The notes below the pieces were generated by a model, which made no database searches, was not told the origin of the DNA, and saw only the letters and a program-made list of their open reading frames with translations. 64,000 nucleotides of DNA from Notolepis coatsorum (Eukaryota > Chordata > Actinopteri > Aulopiformes > Paralepididae): the NCBI GenBank assembly GCA_963971535.1, contig OZ020599.1:96497357-96561356 (forward strand). Direction: 5' to 3'. Every line of letters begins with the position of its first letter. The stretch's first letter is position 1. Positions 53,398 to 64,000 of this stretch are shown in pieces. The position numbers and the translations under genes are program-made.

Positions 53398-54434
53398 AAG
53401 AACAAGATGTTGAAGAAGGAAAAAGCAAAAACAGTTGATGTAACTTTTTTATTTTGTTGATTTGTTTCCCCGACACTGTTACTACAGTAACCCATCGACA
53501 TTATAGTAGCCTGAATAATCCCCTTAGAAACACAGCAGTGCAGACAGTCGCAGCAGAGTAGACCCCACAAACAAGCCTGCCAACTAAATATCTGAATATA
53601 ATCAGTGCAAAATTACCAAATATCATATGATTAGTTACATAATGTTAGTTAGCTTTAGTTATATAGCTAACTATGTAATAACCACTCATAGCTTACTAGC
53701 AGCTTTGCACAAGTGAATTGATGGCCTGTTGGCCTCTACCTAATTCTCAAGTGAACACAAAAAAAAACGTGGGAGAAACAAAACCTAAACACACTACTGG
53801 TAAAACATAAAGAGACTAAAACACTATGGGAAGAAATACTAACCAAACACTCTAAAGAAGGATGGGCACACAAAAAGCAAGCTACAAACACCAAAATAAA
53901 TATACAGAAACTAGGGAGTAAACAAGGACTCACAAGTAACAGGGAGACACATAGAGACAGGAGAACGAGGGAACATTTGTTTTTGTTTTCAGCGACTTTG
54001 GGTCTTTGAAAAGCGCTATACAAAATAAATTATTATTAACATATAGAACTCAGGAAATAAAAGATTACTGGAGGAAACAAATACAGGGGAACACAAAATA
54101 ACTCCACAAACACACAGAGGGCTTTAATATAAGAGGAAAACAATTAAGGAACGAGGAATAGCGAGACAACAGTATGCAAACTCAGACTAGGGACAGCAGG
54201 TGCAGACAAAATCCACAAGAGGAAGCCATAGAAGGAAATACACAAGACAACACCAGAGGGGGCTAAGGAGCCAGGGAGGGCTAAGGAGCCAGGGAGGACT
54301 TGGAACCAGGGAGGGCTAAGGAGCCAGGGAGGACTTGGAACCAGGGAGGGCTAAGGAGCCAGGGAGGACTTGGAACCAGGAAGGAGGGAACCCGACAGGA
54401 ACTAGGGACGCAGATAGAGAACTAAGGCTGGGAG
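53398..54434. other. Spacer, LINE 3' tail (53972-54047) and LTR-like repeat (54052-54434), unit 2
   Basis: Colinear and apparently identical copy of 34736-35772, including the number of 'ggagccagggaggactt' units. Confidence 0.6.
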
Positions 54435-54738
54435 CAGTGGCGGCCGCTGGCGCTGGTGCCTTGTGGGTCGCAGTTCACGTTAATAGGTCGAGTTGAAAAT
54501 GTAATGCTCTGAGATGCTCTGGAGCAATCTCTCTCTGTCTCTCGGATCAATCAAATCAAATAATTAACACATGTATGTTGTCATTTTAAACAACTCACCA
54601 TTCATTCATTATGCATCAGCAGCAGCTAAATGAATGTTATAGTTCAGCGTTTTGAATCGCTAGCCTATTAATTATCGTCTCAGCAAGCACAGTCAATACT
54701 TTTTTCCGTAGCCGCATTTCGCGGAGACAGCTGTGTAT

Positions 54739-54774
<36 letters not shown>

Positions 54775-55029
54775 TTATGGTTTGTAACCGACCCCAATCG
54801 CACAACACAAGACAGGTATGATGGTTTGCCAAGAAACAGATATTTATTGAACAACAGGGAAATACAGGGAAAAGGGCACTGTCCCTTTAAGGGAGAATCA
54901 CAAATACATGAATATAGTATGAGGGGAAGGAAGGGTGCCTTTAAGAGGCGGGCAGGAAAAGGGAACACTATGGGAAAGTTAGGGAACGCCTAAGGGAAGG
55001 TTAAGGGAACGCCTTGGGACAGAGGAACT

Positions 55030-55345
55030 AGAGACTAGGTAAACCAGGGACAAGGAGAACTAGGGAGAGAGGACTAGGAACTAGGAGAGCTAGGGAACAG
55101 GAGAAACGGGGACAAGGGGAACTAGGGACAAGGAACTAGGTGGAACTAGAAGGGGAGAACTTGGGACCAGGAACTAGGTGGAACTAGAAAGGGGAGAACA
55201 AGGGAACAGGAACTAGGTGGAACTAGAAGGGGAGAACTTGGGACCAGGAACTAGGTGGAACTAGAAAGGGGAGAACTAGGGAACAGGAACTAGGAGGAAC
55301 TAGAAAGGGGAGAACTAGGGAACAGAGGGGACTGAGGCCCGCGGA
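55030..55345. repeat. Tandem repeat block 1 of the LTR-like insertion
   Basis: Units of roughly 50-60 bp carry 'ggaactaggtggaactagaa' and 'ggggagaacttgggaccag' or 'gggaacagg'. About six imperfect copies. Confidence 0.85.
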
Positions 55346-55554
55346 GGCGGGCTGGGAAACAGGGAGGAACTGGGAGGACTGGTGGAAATCATCTGGGCCG
55401 CTCTGCAGGACAGAGGAGAGAGTTAATGCACAAAAGGAAAAAACAGAGCAGGTGCAGAACAGTCCAAATAACAAAGTGAACAAAGTAATAATATCTTCGT
55501 GTGACAAACACACAGGGGGAGATGTAAAGTCCAAAAATACTATTCTAAGTGAGA

Positions 55555-55700
55555 ACCAAAAACAGAGGCATTACGCTGGGAGATGAAATGTCCAAACTAA
55601 CTAACAGAGGCAATACGCTGGGAGATGAAATGTCCAAACTAACTAACAGAGGCAATACGCTGGGAGATGAAATGTCCAAACTAACTAACAGAGGCAATAC
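55555..55700. repeat. Tandem repeat block 2 of the LTR-like insertion
   Basis: Unit of about 43 bp: 'cagaggcaatacgctgggag' 'atgaaatgtccaaactaact'. Three and a half copies. Confidence 0.9.
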
Positions 55701-56215
55701 GCTGGGAGAGTGACATCACAATCAAAACTCACCCAGGCGTATGCGTAAAGGTACAGGAACAGCAGCGGGAACGGGGGCAAGGACACTACGCTGGGTGAGT
55801 GACATCACAATCAAAACTCACCCAGGCGTGTGCGTAATGGTACGGGGACAGCAACGGGAACGGGGGCAAGGACACTACGCTGGGTGAGTGACATCACAAT
55901 CAAAACTCACCCAGGCGTGTGCGTAATGGTACGGGGACAGCAACGGGAACGGGGGCAAGGACACTACGCTGAGTGAGTGACATCACAATCAAACTCACCC
56001 AGCGTATGCGTAAAGGTACAGGGACAGCAACGGGAACGGGGGCAAGGGCACTACGCTGAGTGAGTGACATCACAATCAAAACTCACCCAGCGTATGCGTA
56101 AAGGTACAGGGACAGCAACGGGAACGGGGGCAAGGGCACTACGCTGAGTGAGTGACATCACAATCAAAACTCACCCAGCGTATGCGTAAAGGTACAGGGA
56201 CAGCAACGGGGCGAG
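55700..56215. repeat. Tandem repeat block 3 of the LTR-like insertion
   Basis: Unit of about 85-88 bp containing 'gagtgacatcacaatcaaaa', 'ctcacccaggcgtatgcgta' and 'cagcaacgggaacgggggca'. Six copies in two variants (cccaggcgtgtgcg and cccagcgtatgcg). Each unit contains a TGACATCA site, close to the TGACGTCA CRE/AP-1 core. Confidence 0.9.
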
Positions 56216-56249
56216 GGCATCGCCACCGGTTGGCTGGCTGTCCGAGCCG

Positions 56250-56690
56250 AGGGACAGAGTGCTGGAACAGTGGCGGTGACGAGGGAGTCGTCCACCGGGT
56301 AGCCGCTGTCGGAGCCGAGGAACAGGGTGCTGGAACAGCGGCGGTGGTGAGGATGTCGTCCACCGGGTAGCCGCTGTCGGAGCCGAGGAACAGAGTGCGC
56401 GCCACACCTTGGTGTGCGCGTCGGAACAGGGAGCTGGAAACAGTGGCGGTGGCGAGGATGTCGTCCACCGGGTAGCCACTGTCGGAGCGAGGAACAGAGT
56501 GCGCGCCACACCTTGGTGTGCGCGTCGGAACAGTGGCGGTGGCGAGAGCGTCGTCCACCGGGTAGCCGCTGTCGGAGCCGAGGAACAGAGTGCGCGCCAC
56601 ACCTTGGTGTGCGCGTCGGGACAGTGGCGGTGGCGAGAGCGTCGTCCACCGGGTAGCCGCTGTCGGAACCGAGAGACGCCTCGGGGTGCG
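56250..56690. repeat. Tandem repeat block 4 of the LTR-like insertion
   Basis: Units of about 70-110 bp contain 'gtcgtccaccgggtagccgc', 'tgtcggagccgaggaacaga' and 'gtgcgcgccacaccttggtg'. Five to six copies with internal length changes. Frames of 150-200 codons on the minus strand (GSDSGYPVDD repeats) shift between units, so no constrained protein is indicated. Confidence 0.85.
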
Positions 56691-56699
56691 TCTGCGAGG

Positions 56700-57118
56700 A
56701 GGAGTGTGCCAAGCTCGAAGGTCTGGAAGATGCGCGTCAGTGCGCTGGTACGGAGGAGCGTGCCAAGCTCGAAGGTCTGGAAGATGCGCATCTGTGCGCT
56801 GGAACGGAGGAGCGTGCCAAGCTCGAGGGTCCGGGAGATGCGCGTCAGTGCGCTGGAACGGAGGAGCGTGCCAAGCTCGAGGGTCCGGGAGATGCGCGTC
56901 AGTGCGCTGGAACGGAGGAGCGTGCCAAGCTCGAGGGTCCGGGAGATGCGCGTCAGTGCGCTGGAACGGAGGAGCGTGCCAAGCTCGAGGGTCCGGGAGA
57001 TGCGCGTCAGTGCGCTGGAACGGAGGAGCGTGCCAAGCTCGAGGGTCCGGGAGATGCGCGTCAGTGCGCTGGAACGGAGGAGCGTGCCAAGCTCGAGGGT
57101 CCGGGAGATGCGCGTTGG
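56700..57118. repeat. Tandem repeat block 5 of the LTR-like insertion
   Basis: 54-bp unit, about eight copies: 'cggaggagcgtgccaagctc', 'gagggtccgggagatgcgcg', 'tcagtgcgctggaa'. Because 54 is divisible by three, the plus strand gives a repeated 18-residue frame (RRSVPSSRVREMRVSALE). A coding role is not excluded but nothing else supports it. Confidence 0.9.
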
Positions 57119-57614
57119 TCTAGATGTGCGTCAGGACAAACAGCTGCGCTGGGGTCTGCAGTGGAACGCTGAGGTGCCTCCCGTGGAAGTTACAGGGAGC
57201 GCAGAACAGTCTCCTCCACAGGCTACGGCGACAGCAGACGAAGGCTGGAGCAAACATCTCAAGGCTGGAGAGGTCCATCTTACAGCATTGGTAGACCAGA
57301 GGATCTCCCGAAAAGAGTCTAGATGTTAGGAATATGACTCGGCATGAATACAACACGACCCCACGCCAAAACGAGGGGAAGCGCCCTGGTATTTAAAGCC
57401 CACAGGGGGACTAATTAGCCTGCCACCACAGGTGCGAGAGATAATAGAATATCAAACAGGTGTGGCCACTAAGGGTAAGGAACGAGAGGGTGGGGGCTAG
57501 AGAGAGTGAGTAGGGAATTCCTAACAGTAGGCTTAAAGAAGACAGAGAATAGGGAATTCCTAACAGTAGGCTTAAAGAAGACAGAGAAAAGGTAGTGAGC
57601 AGCGGGCAAAACCT

Positions 57615-57618
<4 letters not shown>

Positions 57619-57652
<34 letters not shown>

Positions 57653-58571
57653 GAGAGACTCACTGTTTAGTTGAAACGTCCAGGGCAGGAGAGCTTGATA
57701 AACGTGTATAATCCACTGTTGATGTATTCCAGACCACTGTCCACTGTCTCCAGACTGCATCCGCCATATAGCTTGTTAGCCAAGTGTTAGCTTGTTAGCA
57801 CAACACAAGTACATTTCTTTGTCCATTTTTCCGCGTCGAACAGACTGCAAACTACCTGGCGTTCTATCGCCATGCTCTAAGACAAACTCTAACCTTAACC
57901 AACTTTGAAAGAGTGCCTAAGCTTAACCGTCTAAAGAACTTGCAGTCACGGCACGCTCTGCTGCCTGCATCTCACAACAACACAACAACACAACTATCTC
58001 TCACCAACGGACCAACCTAGGAAGCTAGAATTGGAACATTAGAAATTGGATTCGGCCAATCAGAGATCGTCTCTGTGAAATTCTGCTACGGAAAAAAATA
58101 CTGGCGTCGGCCAATCAGAGAGTGTCTCCGCGAAATGCGGCTACAGAAATTCTTGACGCTACTGGCTAGACCGCTTCAAATCGCGCCCGGATTCCAACAT
58201 AATAGTCATATTTCAACGCACAACGCGTTATGCACTGATTGGCTGTGACGGATACAGCGATCAAACTGTGACGCGCACTCAGAGCGCTATCGCGTCTAGC
58301 CCGGGCCGAGAAATACGAAAAAATTTAAAAAATTAAAAAACGTCACTTCCTGCTCAGGAAAACGAGTGTTTTTTTATTTTAGATAATAACGTTATATTGT
58401 GCATTGGAAATACAAACATACTTAAAATGAGTAAATATTATTCATTTTAAACATGTTTATATTATTTATAGGGCTATAAAACAAAAAACAAAAAAGTTTT
58501 ATTTTCTTCTTCTCTGATTAAACAGCAGGTGGGTCGGCGCCCTTGCGCCCCTAGTGGCAGAGCCGCCACTG
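57619..58571. other. Unit 2 continuation after the LTR-like insertion, no gene recognised
   Basis: (GA)n to 57658 then the copy of 36140-37052, ending in the hAT-like right terminus at 58571. At least four substitutions and several A/T-tract changes distinguish it from unit 1. The outer arm of the 24-bp inverted repeat is at 58123-58146; its partner is at 54706-54729, so the insertion has separated them. Confidence 0.5.
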
Positions 58572-59212
58572 ATCAAGAGTCCCATTATCCAGATTCAATT
58601 AACCCGATGTTTGAAGCCGGGATTTTCCTGTTCCTCGAAGGTGGATTCAGTCTCGTTAACTCGAACCAGACTTGAGACCCAGGATAATTGTGCGCGCCCG
58701 CCTCAGCTGAAAAGCCAGCAAGTATCGATAGCAGAAATCCTGATTTTCTAACGGCATTGATTGATTAATTGATTTAAAACTTTATTAACAGATTGCAGTA
58801 CGGCTCAATAGCCTCGCCGACAAGTTAAATGCATAATCTATAGGCAAATTTTAAGTCCCTCATTACCCCAATCAATCAGATTATATTTCTTTAAACTTGC
58901 CTGCTGGCAGTAGGTTTATGGAATGGATAATCAAATGAGATCTTGCTAGCGAAAATAATTAGTTCAACTGTTTCAGAATAAGGATACGGCTCTCTTACCC
59001 ATTGATTGATGTATGGTGGATGTTTTACTTATCTGCACTGTGGTGTGACAGTTGGTCATTTTGACTTTCACGCAGACGACCCGTGTTCGAATCCCACTTC
59101 TTCTAGTCTTTTTCTTCTTTTTGCAATGTAGGAATAATTAAATTTGGTGCACGTTGAGAGCTATATAAAGAATGACATCCTCAATGCATGTAGATTTATA
59201 ATATTTTAACAT
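58572..59212. other. Unit 2 spacer with LINE family A remnant and plus-strand tRNA-like head (59034-59099)
   Basis: Copy of 37053-37693 with three substitutions noted, one in the A-box region of the tRNA-like head. Confidence 0.5.
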
Positions 59213-59281
59213 AAAACTAGGCTACTTTTGCGTATAATCATTAATAATATTAATGATTATACGCAAAAGTAGCCTAGTTTT
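59213..59281. repeat. Perfect 69-bp palindrome (unit 2)
   Basis: Same 34-bp arms and single-base centre as 37694-37762. Both flanks carry nearby substitutions between units, but the palindrome is identical in both. Confidence 0.95.
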
Positions 59282-59317
59282 ACAATACAATACTGTATTC
59301 CAAAAAAATTATATTGG

Positions 59318-59391
59318 AAACGCGGGGTCTCGAACTCGGGTCGCCCGCTTGCCAGGAGCGAACACTGGCCGTTGCACCACTGTGCCAGACG
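59318..59391 (-). mobile_element. tRNA-like SINE head, minus strand (unit 2)
   Basis: Copy of 37799-37872; differs by one base (gagcgaacac against gagcgcacac). Confidence 0.6.
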
Positions 59392-61478
59392 GGATATATC
59401 CATTGTGTATCCATCAATGGACAAGAGACCCGTGTTTCGAATATTTTTCTTTTGAATGAAGTTTTATCTCTTTATTCTCAAATGCATTAATGTGACGTCA
59501 ACGGCTCATTCAATTTCTCAAATCCGTCAAACAGCGCATCTCATCAGACATTTTAATCTCAGTTACAATATCACAATAACGTGTGAGTGATGATACAATT
59601 CAACAATCCTCAGAGTCCTCGTAATTCATAATCCACAAAAACCACAATCCACGCATAGACACTTCAATTTTATGCTTGAATGAAACACAATCCGGGCGCT
59701 CCGTTAAGCAAATATACAGCGGAGAATAATATGAAACTAATCAGAGCCAAACGGCCGATAGGTTTCATTCATTAAAAATATCCCTGCGTGATTCACATTT
59801 GCAATGCGTCGTTATTAAAATAACCACATGCAGCGTGTATCGCACTCCGAGCGCCGTATATGACGTGCATTATTTTATTTAGGACAAAGTAAATCTATAG
59901 GCTGAATATGATTTATTATCAGCATTTAGTTCTATTATTATACATTTCAAAAGCCCCCTCTAGGAAAACGAAGCACAGAAACATAATTCAGAATGGTATA
60001 ATGCAGATCTAGACTGTGAGAATCATTTCAGGAAGCGAGCTGGCATTTCTTTGCGGGGGCGTGGCCATGGTTCATCCAGCTAACTGAACTTAACCCTGCT
60101 CTCGACCAGGCTCAAACTTTTTGATCTGTTGTCATGGTGATTTAGACAATCGAGCGTCGGGGAACAGAAAGGTCCGGCTTAAGTCAGGCTATGCTGGAAA
60201 TTATCCGGCTAACTCAGTTAGCCAGGTAGGGGGAACGGGGCCCAGGCGGGTCAATTCAGAACAAATTCTTATTTCATGACGGCCTGGCTAGAGAAGACAA
60301 AAATACCTCTCGAAGGGTAACAGGGAAACAGGGCAGATGATACATATACATCAAAGAGGTACGGGAAATAATTCTAACACACATCAAATAAACAACCAAA
60401 TAAAATGACACGGTATGTAATACATGAAGCAGAACAGACCCATTACAGTTAAAGGCTGAGTGACAGTTGGTGTCTGTAAACAAGTAACTATTCTGCTTCA
60501 TGTGGTTGGCTATTAAAGTCTTTTCATTCTCTTCTCAAAACTCACCCCTTGTGAAAAATCGCTTTTTCATAGTCATTTTATTTAGTTTTTTAGTATTTTT
60601 TGTAATTGTTTCTGCTCATATTGCTCTCTTCCCCTCTGCTCTTATTTTATGGTGTTATTTGTTTAGTGCTTTTTATTTTATTCTCTCACAATGTTTTTTT
60701 GTGTGTCGTTTTAATTCCATTCTGTGTAGTACTTTGTTTGAACCCTGTTTCAAAAAGTGTATTATTATTATTTTATACATATTATTTCCCCCCAGACATT
60801 GCTAACATATAGATAGGCCTGTTACTGCCCTATAATCATTATATTATATTATAATAGTATACTGCAGCAAGTGCATTTTAAAGTTCATGTCTGTTTGTTT
60901 GTTTGTTTGTTGTCTGCTGTTGTGTCTTGTATTGGGAACTCAATCAGTAAATTATCTCTCATTTCATTTCAATTTGTGTTGTTTGAATGTCTGTGTTGGT
61001 TGGGCTGCTATTGGTTGGATGTGGACCACTGGACTGGATTATAATGGCAGAGATATAAATGATGTACGGACTGTATCTGCATATCTACTTATTTTCTAAA
61101 TGTGTATTGTTATTCATTTGTTAATAACACATGTACCTTGTATGCCTTTTTTGTTTGATTTCCTAAAAGAGGCAACAAATAAGGGGGTCAAAACTTTTAT
61201 ATATCCTTCTTACCTGTAGCAATAGAATCAATAGAATACATATTTGAAAGCAATACAGAATGCCTGAGAGCCTTACTGCAGTATATTCAATTTGTGTCAG
61301 TGGGTACCTGAATATTGCCCTTGCTTCTATATGGGACAGTCCCATCAGAGGTTGAATAGGTTCATTGGTGGTCTCATTTCGTGGTTAACTCTGGGCCTGC
61401 TGCATGTACACAGTTTCACCTCTAGGGGGAGTGCCGAGTTGTTATTAAAAAGAGGCAGAGTATGTGTGAGCGACGGCG
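59392..61478. other. Right part of unit 2, no gene recognised; LINE empty site at 60355/60356
   Basis: The stretch corresponds to 37873-38836 joined directly to 44937-46075. It keeps the uninterrupted target of the unit 1 LINE insertion. Microsatellite lengths (ATT, TTTG) are shorter than in unit 1. Confidence 0.55.
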
Positions 61479-61760
61479 CGCCTGAGAGCCGAGAAAAGAG
61501 AGCGGGTCAGGGGGAGAGGCAAGGAGGAGTGGAGTGAGACTAGAGCGAGAGAGAGAGAGAGGGGGGAAACGACAGGAGAGCCACAGGGGTGACCAATTCA
61601 CCGGATCATCATTTCATACTAATTGGTCCGTCGGACCGTACCGTCACCCTCCTGACCACTCCGAACGTCAACAACACGAAAGACCCATCTCTCCCAGGAT
61701 TGGATGGATTGTCTCCTGCGGTCTCGTTGGGAGAGATGATGAACATGGTGAGTCGCTCTC
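61479..61760 (+). promoter_or_regulatory. CpG-rich flank with candidate 5' exon (ATG-ATG-AAC-ATG then GTGAGT)
   Basis: Immediately right of the duplication the sequence becomes CG- and purine-rich, as in a 5' UTR. At 61736-61747 two ATGs and AAC-ATG are followed by GTGAGT (61748-61753), a consensus splice donor. An upstream frame is open from 61589. No protein family can be named from M-M-N-M. If real, its promoter would straddle the right duplication edge, and unit 1's end at 46075 would carry a headless copy of that promoter region. Confidence 0.3.
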
Positions 61761-62178
<418 letters not shown>

Positions 62179-62379
62179 TGAGGCTACAGCAAGAGCGACT
62201 GCTGCCATGTAGCCCTGTGCACTGTTTAGTATAGGTCCCATGATGGTCCAAGATTCAGCATCATTTCGTTTTTATGACATAACTTTTCACTTAAAAGAAA
62301 ATCTAAATTTACATTTGGCACTGTGCCCTATATTATGTGGGCTGTTTATAAATAGGGGACGTTTGCATTACGCCATTGC

Positions 62380-62512
<133 letters not shown>

Positions 62513-62533
62513 CTTTGGAATGTAGACGTTAGA

Positions 62534-62741
62534 TACATGTATTTGTGTTTTTTATGTATATGTGTGTTACTGAAGAGCTCCATATACGGCCTATTCCTAT
62601 GCCAAGGCTGAAGGACATTAAACAAACAGAATCCTAAGATTCTGTTTATTTAATGTCCTTCAACCGTGACATATATGAATAGGCCGTATAGGGAGCTCTT
62701 CAGTAACACACACGGCTCTGTGGTAAATAAACACAAATACA
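62534..62741. repeat. Long imperfect hairpin, about 100-bp arms
   Basis: The arms pair around CTAA at about 62636. The inner 20 bp ('ggacattaaacaaacagaat' against 'attctgtttatttaatgtcc') are nearly perfect. Then comes a bulged stretch, then 'tactgaagagctcc' with 'ggagctcttcagta', and outer 'tacatgtatttgtgtttt' with its complement. It fits an inverted repeat element or a double-stranded RNA source if transcribed. Confidence 0.75.
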
Positions 62742-62984
62742 TGCTGTATTGTAACCGCACGCTGAGAGCAACACAAATGCTATTATGGTCCCTGGCTGCT
62801 ATGGTTGTCACATAGGCCATGCTGTTATGTAACGAGTAGCCTGAGCTATTTGAATGCGGGCAATTAGCTCCTCTCACTGTGGCCATTGTATCAGAAGGTA
62901 GATAGTGACGATACATATTTTAGAATGTATTATCTTTGACTGTATTCTTATTTTTGAACTATACCTAAACCATTGTGAGCGATC
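62742..62984. other. No gene recognised
   Basis: Spacer; nothing recognised. Confidence 0.4.
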
Positions 62985-63240
62985 TGGACACTTCTTGTAT
63001 CACAAACAGTACTGTATTTGCAAATCTGGTATGTCATAAATGTATAGATGTAGAGCAGTACTGTCTATCTTGTGTCATATATGTTATGATGAATTGAAAA
63101 TGGGGGACCCTGATGTAAACAAGACGAAAGTCTTTCTCTGGTCTGCATCCCCCAATTGTATGTATTGAGCTGTACTGTATACTGTACCCATTCTGCAATC
63201 TGTTAATAAAGTTTTCAATCAATCAATCAATCAATCAATA
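62985..63240 (+). mobile_element. LINE family A 3' end
   Basis: It has 'cttgtatcacaaacagtact', 'gcaaatctggtatgtcataa', 'tgaaaatgggggaccctgat', AATAAAGTTTTCA and a (CAAT)n tail. Closest in the window to the 3' UTR at 44690-44936, with a few substitutions and small indels. Confidence 0.8.
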
Positions 63241-63300
63241 TGTGGCGCTGAATTTCCCTCTGGATTAATAAAGTACTATTTCTATTCGATTCTATATCAC
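63241..63300 (+). mobile_element. Short LINE-type 3' end fragment
   Basis: 'gctgaatttccctctggatt' followed by 'aataaagta' and 'tctattcgattcta' resembles the ends of family B. The piece directly follows a family A tail. Confidence 0.5.
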
Positions 63301-63539
63301 AAACAACGGATACATGATCATCAATATGTCGCCACACCATGTTTTCGTGTGTCATTTACCCCTATATAATTTCTTATCTGTGTTCACGTTTGGAGGATGG
63401 TGATGATAATGGACCAAAAAAGCGTTATAATCATCCCTTATAGCCTATACAGCTACGGGACGATATGGTTGATTAAAACTATAGCCCATAATGAAAGTCT
63501 TATGTTCACTGTGTTTTGCGACCGACTGTTACGCCAGAG
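63301..63539. other. No gene recognised
   Basis: Unique-looking spacer; nothing recognised. Confidence 0.4.
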
Positions 63540-64000
63540 TGCTGCCGTCCCGTTGCAAATAATGTCTCCTAGGAATAGCCCGCGCGCACACACACACACA
63601 CAAACACGCACGCACACACACACATACACACACACACACTTCCCCTCTTCAACATCATTCCAAGCGCCAGCGAGGAAACCGCTGTGCAGATCCCAGATCG
63701 GTGCAAACCGCACAATGCAAACGGACAGAAACGAGTGGCAACACCGCGACGTACATCATGCAATGGGGACATCATCTGTCGACCTTGTGCACCGGGAGTG
63801 AGGGGCGCGAGCAGGCGCAAGATAGCCACCGCGGGGAGTCGGGGACCTTCTATCTATCTATGTTCGCCTCAACAACACAGCATGCTTTCCGACATGACGA
63901 GCGGCTGCTCGCGTTCCCGGTAAAAAAAAACGTAACGTTACGTTAATATTTCGTTCTTCTTCTGTTGTGGCTCCGGTCATCTCGAGGCTTGGTGAAATCA
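63540..64000. other. CpG-rich end of window, possible promoter/5' exon
   Basis: CpG frequency rises from 63540, with an (AC)n tract at 63586-63638 in the middle. Plus-strand frames of about 80 codons cross 63684-63946. A possible donor (CCCG-GTAAAA) is at 63920. Nothing homologous to a known protein is readable. The identity would be settled by sequence right of the window. Confidence 0.3.

Larger units (their letters stand above)
54773..57618 (-). mobile_element. LTR-like insertion of 2.85 kb built from tandem repeats (unit 2 only)
   Basis: It begins TGTTATGGTTTG and ends CCTCACA inside the (GA)n that is unbroken in unit 1; GAGAG flanks both sides. On the minus strand it starts TGTGAGGTTTTGCCC, has a TATA-like TTTAAATA at about 57388-57395 and an AATAAA near 54843, and ends in ACA: LTR architecture with an unusually long transcribed part. 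Between them are four tandem-repeat blocks. No pol motifs. Probably a solo LTR of a Gypsy-like element or a non-autonomous derivative. Confidence 0.7.
46076..61478. repeat. Tandem segmental duplication, unit 2 (15.4 kb)
   Basis: Direct repeat of unit 1 in the same order. The junction 'gacggcg' to 'agagaggtattg' at 46075/46076 has at most a few bases of overlap. From 28414 to 36080 the units correspond with offset 18663, then 18662 after one homopolymer difference. From 36140 to 38836 the offset is 21519 because of the insertion at 54773. Confidence 0.95.

Overview
This window looks like vertebrate, most probably teleost fish, nuclear DNA. It has no prokaryotic gene organisation. It is dense in (TG)n, (GA)n, (TTC)n and (AT)n microsatellites, 5'-truncated non-LTR retrotransposons, tRNA-derived SINE heads with A and B boxes, piggyBac-like and hAT-like non-autonomous DNA transposons, and LTR elements. 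The species cannot be fixed from the sequence.

Host gene content is minimal. The one recognisable host exon is a first coding exon on the minus strand (15726-15743): M-D-V-V-N-Q, a strong Kozak context and a perfect GTAAG donor, below a CpG-rich stretch. It matches the start of synaptophysin (syp). The rest of that gene would lie beyond position 1, so positions 1-15725 would be part of intron 1. A second, much weaker candidate 5' exon lies at 61736-61747 (+), just outside the right edge of the large duplication. The last 450 bp (63540-64000) are CpG-rich and might be promoter-proximal.

Layout: 1-15.7 kb holds an LTR-like end, an RLE-type LINE tail, a CR1/L2-type reverse transcriptase fragment, several MITE-like inverted repeats, TTAA-punctuated repeats and long TG tracts. 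From 15.7 to 25.8 kb come the syp first exon, LINE and SINE copies, a (TTC)n tract, an L2-type LINE, a rearranged LINE inside an LTR-like repeat, a hAT-like MITE, a piggyBac-like element, a SINE with a perfect hairpin, and an unexplained CpG-rich 1 kb.

The dominant feature is a direct tandem duplication. Unit 1 is 25772-46075 (20.3 kb) and unit 2 is 46076-61478 (15.4 kb), with a clean gapless junction. Each unit carries a 33-35 bp minisatellite, a minus-strand LINE split by a hAT-like element with an 8-bp target duplication, a piggyBac-like element, a G-rich repeat, an RTE-type LINE tail, a perfect 69-bp palindrome between two tRNA-like heads, and a long non-coding right part. The units differ by three insertions. 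Unit 1 alone has a 688-bp TIR element inside the minisatellite and a LINE (38837-44936) that is itself interrupted by a 3.8-kb LTR element with near-identical LTRs. Unit 2 alone has a 2.85-kb LTR-like element built of tandem repeats (54773-57618). Each unit therefore supplies the other's empty site. Divergence is patchy: about 28.4-36.1 kb is almost identical between units, while 36.1-38.8 kb differs at 14 or more positions in 2.7 kb. Real recent duplication with conversion, or two haplotypes joined in the assembly, are both possible.
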